64,000 nt of DNA from the NCBI RefSeq assembly GCF_030719295.1, contig NZ_CP120997.1:4971501-5035500 (forward strand), in the 5' to 3' direction. Positions 17,401 through 25,119 of this stretch are shown here, piece after piece. Positions within the stretch are counted from its first letter, which is position 1. Each line of letters starts with the position of its first letter. Made by a program: the position numbers and the translations under genes. The stretch is from Streptomyces sp. Mut1 (GTDB taxonomy: Bacteria > Actinomycetota > Actinomycetes > Streptomycetales > Streptomycetaceae). The notes beneath the pieces were generated by a model. The model did no database searches. It was not told where the DNA came from and saw only the letters and a program-made list of their open reading frames with translations.

Positions 17401-18018
17401 TTACGGCAGTCCGACCGAGCCCAGCGTCGGTACCGCCTTCGGGCTGGCCTTCGTCTCCGCCGTGCACAGATAGCCGCGCGCCGGGTACTTCCCCGGGCCG
17501 CCCAGCGTCACCGTCTCCCCGGGCGCCAGCTCCTCGTTCTCGGCGAAGGTGCAGACGATCTGGGCCAGCGCCTCGGCCGGCAGGTCCTCCGGCTGCTGGC
17601 TGAGCCGCAGCGCCTCCTTCGCGTCGCCCGCGCCGGGCCCGTAGACCCGGAGCGCCTTGGGGACGTCGGTGGAGAAGCCCGCCTGCTGCTCGTAGGCGGT
17701 GGGGCGGCGGCGCAGTTCGGTCAGCAGCTCGGTGGCGACCTGAAGACGGTCCGACTTCGCCGCCTCGACCTGCACCGCACGGTCCACCGTCACCAGCTGC
17801 GAGGCGCAGACCAGATAGATCTGTACGGGGGCGCCCCGCTCGGCCTCGGCGGCGACGTCCTCGGCGTGCAGCGCGCACGGCACCCGGGACGGGGCGGCTC
17901 CGGCGTCGACCGGCACCGATGTGGTGCGGATGCCGCAGCCCGCGACCAGTACGGCACAGAGTGCGGCACCGGCCAGGGCGGCGACGGGGCGGTGTCCCCG
18001 GCGTTCGCTGCGCCTCAC
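17401..18018 (-). CDS. Lipoprotein co-transcribed with afsQ1-afsQ2
   Basis: 205 residues from GTG 18018, overlapping the afsQ2 stop by 4 bases (GTGA). The N-terminus has RRSERRGHR, a hydrophobic stretch and the lipobox LVAGC (Cys near residue 28), so it should be anchored on the outer face of the membrane. The mature part holds three further cysteines (PCALHAED, YLVCASQLVTV, IVCTFAENEE) that may pair. Fused translation with a sensor kinase suggests it modulates or reports to AfsQ2, as the CseA lipoprotein does for CseB/CseC. That role is inference by analogy only. Confidence 0.8.
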   Translation of the reverse strand: MRRSERRGHRPVAALAGAALCAVLVAGCGIRTTSVPVDAGAAPSRVPCALHAEDVAAEAERGAPVQIYLVCASQLVTVDRAVQVEAAKSDRLQVATELLTELRRRPTAYEQQAGFSTDVPKALRVYGPGAGDAKEALRLSQQPEDLPAEALAQIVCTFAENEELAPGETVTLGGPGKYPARGYLCTAETKASPKAVPTLGSVGLP

Positions 18019-19556
18019 GTCGGGTCGTCCTCCTGGTGGTCCGGTATCGGTGCGTCGTGGTCCTCGGTGTCACGGCCCAGCGCCTCGGCGTCGCGCGGCA
18101 GGCGCAGCACGAAGATCGCGCCGTCGCCGTCCGGCGAGTTCCGGGCGGTGATGTCGCCGTTGTGGATGTGGGCGTTCTCCATGGCGATGGAGAGCCCGAG
18201 CCCGCTTCCCTCGGAGCGCGGCCGGGAGGCGCTCGCCTTGTAGAAGCGGTCGAAGACGTGCGGCAGGACGTCCTCCGGGATGCCGGGACCGTGGTCGCGG
18301 ACCTCGATGACCAGTTCCTCGCCCTCGATGCGCACCGAGACCCGGACCGGCGAACCGCCGTGCTTCAGCGCGTTTCCGATCAGGTTGGCCAGGATCACGT
18401 CGAGCCGGCGCGGATCGAGGCGGACCATCATGCCGCGCTCGGCGTCCAGGTCCACCGCGTCCAGCCAGGCGCGGGCGTCGATGCAGGCGGTCACCTGGTC
18501 GGCGACGTCCACGTCGTCCAGGACCAGGCGGGCGGTGCCCGCGTCGAAGCGGGTCACCTCCATCAGGTTCTCCACCAGGTCGTTGAGGCGCCGGGTCTCG
18601 CTCACCACCAGGTGCACGGCGGGCGCGATCATCGGGTCCAGGCTGTCGGCCTCCTCCTCCAGCACCTCGGCAACGGCCGTGATCGCGGTGAGCGGCGTGC
18701 GCAGCTCGTGCGACATGTCGGCGACGAAACGGCGGCTGGCCTCCTCGCGCGCGCTCATGTCCGCGACCTTCTTCTCCAGCGAGCCGGCCGTCTTGTTGAA
18801 CGTGCGGGAGAGATCGGCCAGTTCATCGGTGCCGGACACCACGAGCCGGGTGTCGAGCTTGCCCTCGCCGAGCTTGCGGGCCGCGTCCCCGAGCCGCTGC
18901 ACCGGGCGCAGCACGGTCGTCGCGGCGGCCTGGGCGAGCAGGGCCGAGCCGACCAGCGCGAGGGCCGTGGCGATCCCCAGCGACCAGGCCAGGGAACTGA
19001 GATCCTGGCGCTCCTGGTCGAGCGACTTGAGCATGTAGCCGGTCGGCCCGCCGCCGATGATCTTCGTACCGGCGACGAGGTACGGCGTACCGCGGATCGA
19101 GGTCCGCTGCCAGAACAGGTGGTACTCGTACTTGTTGCCCGCCTTGACCGGCTGCTTCTTGCTGACCTGCTTCTGGAGCGACGGCGGTACGTTGCTGCGC
19201 GTGAAGGTGTCCAGGTCGGAGTTGCCGACGATGGGCTTGCCCGGGTCGCGCTCGTCGATCAGGAGCACGCTGTAGCCGGGGCTGCTGCTCGCCATCTGCA
19301 CGGCCGCCGTCTGGAGGTCCTCCTTGGACGGGCGCGGCGGCAGCGAGGCCGCCCGCGTCTGCATCTCCTGACGGAAGTCCCCGAGCGCCGCGTCCTGCGT
19401 ACGCGTCAGTACGGCCTCGCGGTTCAGCCAGTACGCGATCCCGGACGCCGACACCGCGGCGGTCAGCGCGACCAGGGCGAACACGACGACGAGCCGCAGC
19501 CGCAGGCTGGTCCAGCGGAGCCCGGCCAGCAGGCTCCGCCGCACAGCCGTGCTCAC
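18015..19556 (-). CDS. afsQ2: Sensor histidine kinase AfsQ2
   Basis: 513 residues from GTG 19556. It has a transmembrane helix near 21-43, an extracellular sensor of about 145 residues, a second helix near 190-213, and a HAMP region (LRPVQRLGDAARKLGEGKLDTR). The HisKA motif is DMSHELRTPLTAI with His283. The HATPase boxes are LIGNALKHGGSPV, VRDHGPGIPEDVLPHVFDRFYK and EGSGLGLSIAMENAHIHNG. It should phosphorylate AfsQ1 in response to an envelope or nutritional signal; in S. coelicolor this pair links nitrogen status to antibiotic production. It overlaps afsQ1 and the lipoprotein gene by 4 bases each, so the three form one operon. Confidence 0.95.
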   Translation of the reverse strand: MSTAVRRSLLAGLRWTSLRLRLVVVFALVALTAAVSASGIAYWLNREAVLTRTQDAALGDFRQEMQTRAASLPPRPSKEDLQTAAVQMASSSPGYSVLLIDERDPGKPIVGNSDLDTFTRSNVPPSLQKQVSKKQPVKAGNKYEYHLFWQRTSIRGTPYLVAGTKIIGGGPTGYMLKSLDQERQDLSSLAWSLGIATALALVGSALLAQAAATTVLRPVQRLGDAARKLGEGKLDTRLVVSGTDELADLSRTFNKTAGSLEKKVADMSAREEASRRFVADMSHELRTPLTAITAVAEVLEEEADSLDPMIAPAVHLVVSETRRLNDLVENLMEVTRFDAGTARLVLDDVDVADQVTACIDARAWLDAVDLDAERGMMVRLDPRRLDVILANLIGNALKHGGSPVRVSVRIEGEELVIEVRDHGPGIPEDVLPHVFDRFYKASASRPRSEGSGLGLSIAMENAHIHNGDITARNSPDGDGAIFVLRLPRDAEALGRDTEDHDAPIPDHQEDDPT

Positions 19557-20230
19557 TGCGGCGAGTCCAGCCGGTATCCCACGCCCCGCACGGTACGGAT
19601 CAGGGTCGGCGACGACGGTACGTCCTCCACCTTGGCGCGCAGCCGCTGGACACAGGCGTCCACCAGCCGGGAGTCACCGAGGTAGTCGTGCTCCCACACC
19701 AGGCGCAGCAGTTGCTGCCGGGACAGGGCCTGGCCCGGCCGGCGGCTCAGTTCGAGCAGGAGGCGCAGCTCGGTCGGCGTGAGCTGCAGATCCTCGCCGT
19801 TCTTCGTGACGGTCATGGCGGACCGGTCGATCACCACGTTCCCGAACGTCGCGGAGTCGGTGGACTCCCGTTCGCCGCGGCGCAGCACCGCGCGGATACG
19901 GGCGTCGAGCACCCGCCCCTGCACAGGCTTGACCACGTAGTCGTCGGCGCCGGACTCGAGGCCCACCACGACGTCGATGTCGTCGCTGCGCGCGGTCAGC
20001 AGGATGATCGGCAGCTGGTCGGTGCGCCGGATGCGCCGGCACACCTCGAAACCGTCGATCCCGGGCAGCATCACATCCAGCACGACCAGGTCGGGGCGCT
20101 GCTCACGCAGCAGGTTGAGGCCGTCCTCTCCCGTCGCCGCGGTGGCCACACGGTGGCCCTGGCGTGACAGTGAGAGTTCGAGGGCCGTGCGGATGGCGTC
20201 GTCGTCCTCGATCAGCAACAGGAAAGGCAC
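19553..20230 (-). CDS. afsQ1: OmpR-type response regulator AfsQ1
   Basis: 225 residues from GTG 20230. The receiver domain begins at once (PFLLLIEDDD), has phospho-acceptor Asp52 (LVVLDVMLPG), a switch Thr in ILLTARSDD and Lys in DYVVKPVQGR. The DNA-binding winged helix carries LQLTPTELRLLLELSRRPGQ, RQQLLRLVWEHDYLGDSRLVD and RTVRGVGYRLD. The sequence is very close to what I recall of S. coelicolor AfsQ1. ATG 20248 would add six residues and has a slightly better upstream purine run, so the start is uncertain. It is divergent from sigQ and shares with it an exact AfsQ1 box. Confidence 0.95.
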   Translation of the reverse strand: MPFLLLIEDDDAIRTALELSLSRQGHRVATAATGEDGLNLLREQRPDLVVLDVMLPGIDGFEVCRRIRRTDQLPIILLTARSDDIDVVVGLESGADDYVVKPVQGRVLDARIRAVLRRGERESTDSATFGNVVIDRSAMTVTKNGEDLQLTPTELRLLLELSRRPGQALSRQQLLRLVWEHDYLGDSRLVDACVQRLRAKVEDVPSSPTLIRTVRGVGYRLDSPQ

Positions 20231-20343
20231 TTGGTCATTCTGACCCATGGGGCGTTCCAGTTCGACAGTTGGTCCCCCCTGATGCGCGCCCCATACGTCC
20301 CTCATGCAGCAACAAGCCCGATTTCGGGCCCTCACAGGGCCCT

Positions 20344-20359
20344 GTGACAGGCCTGTGAC
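20344..20359. promoter_or_regulatory. AfsQ1-binding box between afsQ1 and sigQ
   Basis: The sequence GTGACAGGCCTGTGAC fits the published AfsQ1 direct-repeat consensus GTnAC-n6-GTnAC exactly. It lies 83 bases before the sigQ start and 114 before the afsQ1 start, in line with direct control of sigQ and autoregulation. Confidence 0.7.
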
Positions 20360-20441
20360 AGTCGGCGGACACCCCCATGAAACTGCCCCGGCAAGCTCAT
20401 TGGCACAAGGACGGACGGACTCCACCGATGGGGGGCGCGAG

Positions 20442-21185
20442 ATGAACGCAACTCACAGCATCAACGCAAGCGCAGTTGTCACGCGTCTCCACGATGTCGG
20501 GCGGAGCACCGAGAAGTCCGGCGCCGCAGTGAACGGACGGGGGTGCGTTCGAGGCGCCGGGCGTCAGCACACGTCATTCATGACGGTGGTTGACGCGGGT
20601 AGCGGGGGAAGCTCGTACGGGGAGGGCTCGGGGGAGCGGCAGGCACCGGCACGGTCCGAGGACGCCGAAGCGGCGTTCACGGCCTACGTCCGGGAGCGCC
20701 GCGCCTCCCTGTACGCCACCGCCTACCACCTGACCGGTGACCGGTTCGAGGCCGAGGACCTGCTCCAGAGCGCCCTGTTCTCGACGTACCGGGCGTGGGA
20801 CCGGATCAGTGACAAGGCCGCGGTGGGCGGTTATCTGCGCCGCACGATGACCAATCTCCACATCAGCGCCTGGCGCAGGCGCAAGCTGAACGAATACCCG
20901 ACCGAGGAACTGCCGGAGACGGCGGGCGACACGGACGCGATGCGCGGCACGGAGCTGCGCGCCGTGCTCTGGCAGGCGCTGGCGCGGCTGCCGGAACTCC
21001 AGCGCACGATGCTGGTCCTTCGGTACTACGAGGGCCGCACGGACCCGGAGATCGCGTCCATCCTCGACATCAGTGTCGGCACGGTGAAGTCGAGCATCTG
21101 GCGGTCGCTCCGCCGGCTGCGCGAGGACGAGGTCCTCAGCTTCGGCCGTGACGAGGAGGAGTCCTTCGGCGAGCTGGTGGCCTGA
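20442..21185 (+). CDS. sigQ: ECF sigma factor SigQ
   Basis: 247 residues from ATG 20442 (G-rich GGGGGCGCGAG upstream). The first 70 residues are low-complexity and may not all be translated: a second ATG at 20580 would give 201 residues. Region 2 runs AYVRERRASLYATAYHLTGDRFEAEDLLQSALF, then YRAWDRISDKAAVGGYLRRTMTN. Region 4 is ALARLPELQRTMLVLRYYEGRTDPEIASILDISVGTVKSSIWRSLRRLRED. It resembles the SigE subfamily. In S. coelicolor SigQ is an AfsQ1 target that opposes AfsQ1-driven antibiotic activation. No anti-sigma gene is adjacent; afsQ1 control may take its place. Confidence 0.9.
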   Translation: MNATHSINASAVVTRLHDVGRSTEKSGAAVNGRGCVRGAGRQHTSFMTVVDAGSGGSSYGEGSGERQAPARSEDAEAAFTAYVRERRASLYATAYHLTGDRFEAEDLLQSALFSTYRAWDRISDKAAVGGYLRRTMTNLHISAWRRRKLNEYPTEELPETAGDTDAMRGTELRAVLWQALARLPELQRTMLVLRYYEGRTDPEIASILDISVGTVKSSIWRSLRRLREDEVLSFGRDEEESFGELVA

Positions 21186-21550
21186 AGGAACGGGGGAGCT
21201 GCCGCTTCGGGGGAGGCGGTGGTGTTACGGGGGAAACGGGGTCGGGGGGCCCGGGGGAACGGGGTACGGGGGATACGGGGGAACGGGGATACGGGGAAGC
21301 TGCGGGGTCGGACGGGCCGGGGGGTCCTGTCCGGCCCCGCGGTGCGTTCGGGGGCTCCGCCCCCGGGCCCCCGCTCCTCAATCGCCGGAGGGGCTGGATG
21401 TGACCGCTGCTCCTCAACCGGCGGAGGGGCTGGATGGTGAGCCCCGCTCCTCAAACGACGACGGACGGGCTGGATGGTGACCCCCGCTCCTCAAACGACG
21501 ACGGACGGGCCGGATGGTGACCCCCGCTCCTCAATCGGCGGAGGGACTTG
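21186..21550. repeat. G-rich tract and tandem copies of a dispersed GCTCCTCAA element
   Basis: Between sigQ and the kinase gene there is no ORF of coding quality. Bases 21190-21320 are a run of GGGGGAAC/GGGGATAC-type motifs with G4-G6 tracts. From 21373 five copies of an element starting GCTCCTCAA follow (21373, 21409, 21446, 21486, 21526). The last three are 40 bases apart and two are almost identical. The fifth copy supplies the stop codon of the minus-strand kinase. Single copies of the same element occur near 28708, 33122 and 37230. Confidence 0.8.
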
Positions 21551-22241
21551 AAGATGCCGCCGCGCGGCGGCGGCCCGCTGCCGCCGCTGCCAGGCGGCCC
21601 AGCGCTTCCCGTTTGTCGCAGGGGTGGGCGCCCAACTCCGTCTGGCGGGCCACGATGCGGCGTTCGCCGCGCATCAGGCGCCAGCCCCGCCGGAGCAGGA
21701 ACGGCACTGACTTGCGGCCCTCGCGCAGGTCGCGCAGGAGGCGGCGGCGGAACGTCGTGGAGGGCCGGCCGCGCAGGCACAGGGCGTCGGCCAGCAGGCC
21801 GAGCGACTGGCAGCGTCCGATGATGTCGGCGGCGAAGATCCCCTCGGCCACGAAGAGCGGGGTGCGCTCCATGTGGAAGGTCTCGTGCCCGGTGCGGGAG
21901 CTGGTGGAGATGTCGTACACCGGTACGTCGGTCCGGCCGGTGCGGCAGAGTTCTGCGATCGCCGCCACCGCGGCCTCGGCGTCCCAGGAGAGAGCGGAGT
22001 CCCAGTCGATGTCTGTACTGCCCTCGACGAGCGGCAGCGTGGGGTCGCCCGCCTCCTTGTAGAAGTCGTCCAGCCGCAGCACCGGGAGGCCGGTGCGGGC
22101 GGCGAGGGAGGACTTGCCGGAGCCGGAGGGGCCGGCCAGCAGGACGACACGGGTCGAAAGCGCTTGGGAACTCACAGGACACGAGTGTGAGGCATTGACC
22201 CGCACAGGGGACCCCTGGGTGGTCTTGTTGGTACCGCGCAT
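21531..22241 (-). CDS. Uridine kinase-like P-loop ATPase
   Basis: 236 residues from ATG 22241 (GAGGTG six bases upstream); GTG 22175 would shorten it by 22 residues. The Walker A motif is LLAGPSGSGKSSLAAR, followed by GLPVLRLDDFYKEAGDPTLP with the LDDFY motif of uridine/phosphoribulokinase-type enzymes, then DWDSALSWD and VAEGIFAADII as Walker B region. RPSTTFRRRLLRDLREGRKS resembles the lid. Phosphorylation of a nucleoside is likely, which would suit the salvage genes nearby, but the substrate is not proven. The extreme C-terminus is Ala/Arg then SSSPSAD, and its stop codon comes from the dispersed repeat. Confidence 0.82.
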   Translation of the reverse strand: MRGTNKTTQGSPVRVNASHSCPVSSQALSTRVVLLAGPSGSGKSSLAARTGLPVLRLDDFYKEAGDPTLPLVEGSTDIDWDSALSWDAEAAVAAIAELCRTGRTDVPVYDISTSSRTGHETFHMERTPLFVAEGIFAADIIGRCQSLGLLADALCLRGRPSTTFRRRLLRDLREGRKSVPFLLRRGWRLMRGERRIVARQTELGAHPCDKREALGRLAAAAAGRRRAAASSSPSAD

Positions 22242-22316
22242 CACACCTCAACTACGCTGTGCACTCGCTCGATTACTCGGCCGATGGTCCGTTCGGCCCG
22301 ATCAGGTGGGAAATCC

Positions 22317-22733
22317 ATGGCACGTCACGCACTTTCCAAGCCCCGGCGCCGCACCCTGCTGCGCGCAGGTCTGACCGTCACCGCGGTGGGTGCCGCGCTC
22401 GGCGCGGGGGGCGCGGCGGCGCAGGCCGCGCCGCTGCCCCTCGTCCAGGCGACCGGGACCGACACCAGCCTCGGGGAGGCCACCGAGGCGGCCGGCGGCG
22501 CGGTGACCGGGGCGCTCGGCCAGTCGCTCGACAACAGCATCGCGCCCGTCACCCACCTGCGGCTCGACCCGCTGGCCGGCACCGGCGTCGACCCGCTGGA
22601 CAACGTGGTGGGCACCCAGATCGCCGACTTCAAGCCGCTGTCCACGGGGCTGGTCACCGACCCGGTGACCAGCGGCGGCGCGCTGAAGGACCTGCCCGTC
22701 GTCGGTCAGGTCGTGGGCGCGCTGCACGGCTGA
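22317..22733 (+). CDS. Small secreted protein
   Basis: 138 residues from ATG 22317. The N-terminus (KPRRRTLLRAGLTVTAVGAALGAGGAAAQA) is a signal peptide with an Arg cluster, cleaved probably after AQA. The mature part repeats small motifs (LGEATEAAGGAVTGALGQSLD, PLAGTGVDPLDNVVG, LPVVGQVVGALHG), with no cysteine and no known domain. It resembles in style the secreted protein at 16041-16355. An in-frame upstream ATG (22284) would put 11 charged residues before the signal and was not chosen. A cell-wall or extracellular place is inferred. Confidence 0.7.
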   Translation: MARHALSKPRRRTLLRAGLTVTAVGAALGAGGAAAQAAPLPLVQATGTDTSLGEATEAAGGAVTGALGQSLDNSIAPVTHLRLDPLAGTGVDPLDNVVGTQIADFKPLSTGLVTDPVTSGGALKDLPVVGQVVGALHG

Positions 22734-22743
22734 CACGGAGCGT

Positions 22744-22779
22744 GGCCCGTGCCCCGGAGAAACTTCCCGGGCACGGGCC
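22744..22779. terminator. Hairpin between convergent genes
   Basis: An 11-bp perfect inverted repeat (22744-22754 and 22769-22779, loop 14) sits 10 bases after the 22317 gene and 15 before the end of the minus-strand aldehyde dehydrogenase. Confidence 0.65.
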
Positions 22780-22794
22780 GCGCCCACGCGTACG

Positions 22795-23685
22795 TCAGTA
22801 CGAGGAGCCCGACACGCCCAGGGCGCCCGTCGGGTGCCAGACCGTCTTGGTCTCCAGGAACGCCGTCAGGCGGTGCGTGCCCGGGTCGGCGGACCAGTCG
22901 TCGCCGTCGTGCGGGCGGGAGACGCGCTTCAGGTTGTCGGCCGCCGCGATCTGGAGTTCCTTCGCCAGATCCGCGTCCGCCCCCGTCAGGTCGATGCCGT
23001 TCACGTCCTGGTGGGCGGCGAGCGGGGCGGCGATCTCCGCGGTCTTCCCCGACAGGATGTTGACCACACCACCCGGCAGGTCCGATGTGGCCAGCACCTC
23101 GCCCAGCGACAGGGCGGGCAGCGGGGACTTCGCGGAGGCCACCACGACCGCCGTGTTACCGGACGCGATCACCGGGGCGATCACCGAGACCAGGCCCAGG
23201 AACGAGGACTCCTGCGGCGCGAGGACGGTCACCACGCCGGACGGCTCGGGCGTCGACAGGTTGAAGAACGGACCCGCGACCGGGTTCGCCCCGCCCACGA
23301 CCTGGGCGATCTTGTCCGTCCAGCCCGCGTACCAGACCCAGCGGTCCACCGCCGCGTCCACGACGGCCGCCGCCTTGGACTTCGACAGCCCCTCGGCCTC
23401 GGCCACCTCGCGTACGAACTGCTCGCGGCGGCCCTCCAGCATCTCCGCGACGCGGTAGAGGATCTGGCCGCGGTTGTACGCGGTCGCGCCCGACCAGCCG
23501 CCGAACGCCTTGCGGGCGGCCACGACCGCGTCGCGCGCGTCCTTGCGGGAGGACTGGGGCGCGTTCGCCAGCCACTTGCCCTTCGAGTCCGTCACCTCGT
23601 ACACCCGGCCGCTCTCGGAGCGGGGGAACTTGCCCCCGACGTACAGCTTGTAGGTCTTGAAGACGCTCAGACGGTTATCGGACAT
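22795..23685 (-). CDS. Aldehyde dehydrogenase-like protein lacking the catalytic half
   Basis: 296 residues from ATG 23685, overlapping the upstream aldehyde dehydrogenase gene by 11 bases. It has the ALDH N-terminal and NAD-binding region: YVGGKFPRSESGR, AVVAARKAFGGW, VVTVLAPQESSFLGL, VIASGNTAVVVAS, DLPGGVVNILSG. It stops before the part that carries the catalytic Cys and the C-terminal oligomer arm; full enzymes have about 480 residues. Also, where ELGG with the general base would follow, only DLTGAD is found. It is intact, not a frameshift, so it may pair with the full-length neighbour as a regulatory or structural subunit. Its own activity is doubtful. Confidence 0.85.
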   Translation of the reverse strand: MSDNRLSVFKTYKLYVGGKFPRSESGRVYEVTDSKGKWLANAPQSSRKDARDAVVAARKAFGGWSGATAYNRGQILYRVAEMLEGRREQFVREVAEAEGLSKSKAAAVVDAAVDRWVWYAGWTDKIAQVVGGANPVAGPFFNLSTPEPSGVVTVLAPQESSFLGLVSVIAPVIASGNTAVVVASAKSPLPALSLGEVLATSDLPGGVVNILSGKTAEIAAPLAAHQDVNGIDLTGADADLAKELQIAAADNLKRVSRPHDGDDWSADPGTHRLTAFLETKTVWHPTGALGVSGSSY

Positions 23686-25114
23686 CGAGGTACGCCTCCA
23701 GGCCGTGGCGGCCGCCTTCGCGGCCGAAGCCCGACTCCTTGTAACCGCCGAACGGCGAGGTCGGGTCGAACTTGTTGAACGTGTTGGCCCAGACGACACC
23801 CGCCCGGAGCTTGTTCGCCACCGCGAGGATGCGGGAGCCCTTCTCCGTCCAGATGCCCGCCGACAGGCCGTACTGGCTGTTGTTGGCCTTGGCGACCGCC
23901 TCGTCGGGGGTGCGGAACGACAGTACGGAGAGCACCGGGCCGAAGATCTCGTCGCGGGCGATCGTGTGCGCCTGGGTGACGTTGGTGAACAGCGTCGGGG
24001 CGAACCAGTAGCCCGCCGAGGGCAGTTCGCAGGGGGCCGACCAGCGGTCCGCGCCCTCCGCCTCGCCGGTCTCCACGAGCGCGCTGATCCGGGCCAGCTG
24101 CTCAGCGGAGTTGATCGCGCCGATGTCGGTGTTCTTGTCCAGCGGGTCGCCGAGGCGCAGCGTGGACAGCCGCCGCTTGAGCGCGTCCAGCAGCTCGTCC
24201 TGGATCGACTCCTGGACCAGCAGCCGGGAGCCCGCGCAGCACACCTGGCCCTGGTTGAAGAAGATGCCCGTGACGATGCCCTCGACGGCCTGGTCGATGG
24301 GGGCGTCGTCGAAGACGATGTTGGCGCCCTTGCCGCCCAGCTCCAGGGTGACCTTCTTGTCGGTCCCCGCGACCTGGCGGGCGATGGCCTTGCCGACGGC
24401 GGTCGAGCCGGTGAAGGCGACCTTGTTCACGTCGCTGTGCGAGACGAGCGCCTCGCCCGCGTCGCCGTACCCCGTCAGGATGTTGACGACACCCCTGGGC
24501 AGGCCCGCCTGGCGGCAGATGTCCGCGAAGAACAGCGCCGACAGGGGCGTCGTCTCGGCGGGCTTCAGCACCACGGTGTTGCCCGTGGCGAGGGCCGGGG
24601 CGATCTTCCAGGCCAGCATCAGGAGCGGGAAGTTCCACGGGATGACCTGGCCGGCCACGCCCAGCGGGCGCGGGTTCGGGCCGTAGCCCGCGTGGTCCAG
24701 CTTGTCGGCCCAGCCCGCGTAGTAGAAGAAGTGCGCGGCGACCAGCGGGAGGTCCGCGTCGCGCGTCTCCTTGATCGGCTTGCCGTTGTCCAGGGTCTCC
24801 AGGACGGCCAGCTCACGGCTGCGCTCCTGGATGATCCGGGCGATCCGGAACAGGTACTTGGCGCGCTCGGAGCCGGGCAGCGCCGACCACTTCTCGAACG
24901 CCCGGCGGGCCGCCTTCACGGCCCGGTCCACGTCGTCGGCGCCGGCCCGCGCGACCTCGGACAGCACCTCCTCGCTGCTCGGCGAGACGGTCTTGAAGAC
25001 CTTGCCGTCGGCCGCGTCGGTGAACTCACCGTCGATGAACAGGCCGTACGAGGGGGCGATGTCGACGACCGACCGCGACTCGGGCGCGGGTGCGTACTCG
25101 AATGCAGATGCCAT
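23675..25114 (-). CDS. NAD(P)-dependent aldehyde dehydrogenase
   Basis: 479 residues from ATG 25114. The full ALDH motifs are VIPWNFPLLMLAWKIAPALATGNT, the cofactor loop FTGSTAVGKAI, general base Glu258 (VTLELGGKGANIVFDD), nucleophile Cys292 (FFNQGQVCCAGSR) and EIFGPVLSVLSF. It oxidises an aldehyde to an acid; the natural substrate cannot be told. It starts 6 bases after the deoC stop and runs into the truncated ALDH, so deoC-aldh-aldh is probably one operon. Because DeoC yields acetaldehyde, this enzyme may convert it onward to acetate; that is inference from gene order. Confidence 0.93.
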   Translation of the reverse strand: MASAFEYAPAPESRSVVDIAPSYGLFIDGEFTDAADGKVFKTVSPSSEEVLSEVARAGADDVDRAVKAARRAFEKWSALPGSERAKYLFRIARIIQERSRELAVLETLDNGKPIKETRDADLPLVAAHFFYYAGWADKLDHAGYGPNPRPLGVAGQVIPWNFPLLMLAWKIAPALATGNTVVLKPAETTPLSALFFADICRQAGLPRGVVNILTGYGDAGEALVSHSDVNKVAFTGSTAVGKAIARQVAGTDKKVTLELGGKGANIVFDDAPIDQAVEGIVTGIFFNQGQVCCAGSRLLVQESIQDELLDALKRRLSTLRLGDPLDKNTDIGAINSAEQLARISALVETGEAEGADRWSAPCELPSAGYWFAPTLFTNVTQAHTIARDEIFGPVLSVLSFRTPDEAVAKANNSQYGLSAGIWTEKGSRILAVANKLRAGVVWANTFNKFDPTSPFGGYKESGFGREGGRHGLEAYLDVR

Positions 25115-25119
25115 GGGTA

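Noticed and set aside
17919..19685. 588-codon frame antisense to afsQ2
   Set aside because: AfsQ2 has complete kinase motifs in the opposite frame; the antisense product is rich in Val, His and Arg with no domain.
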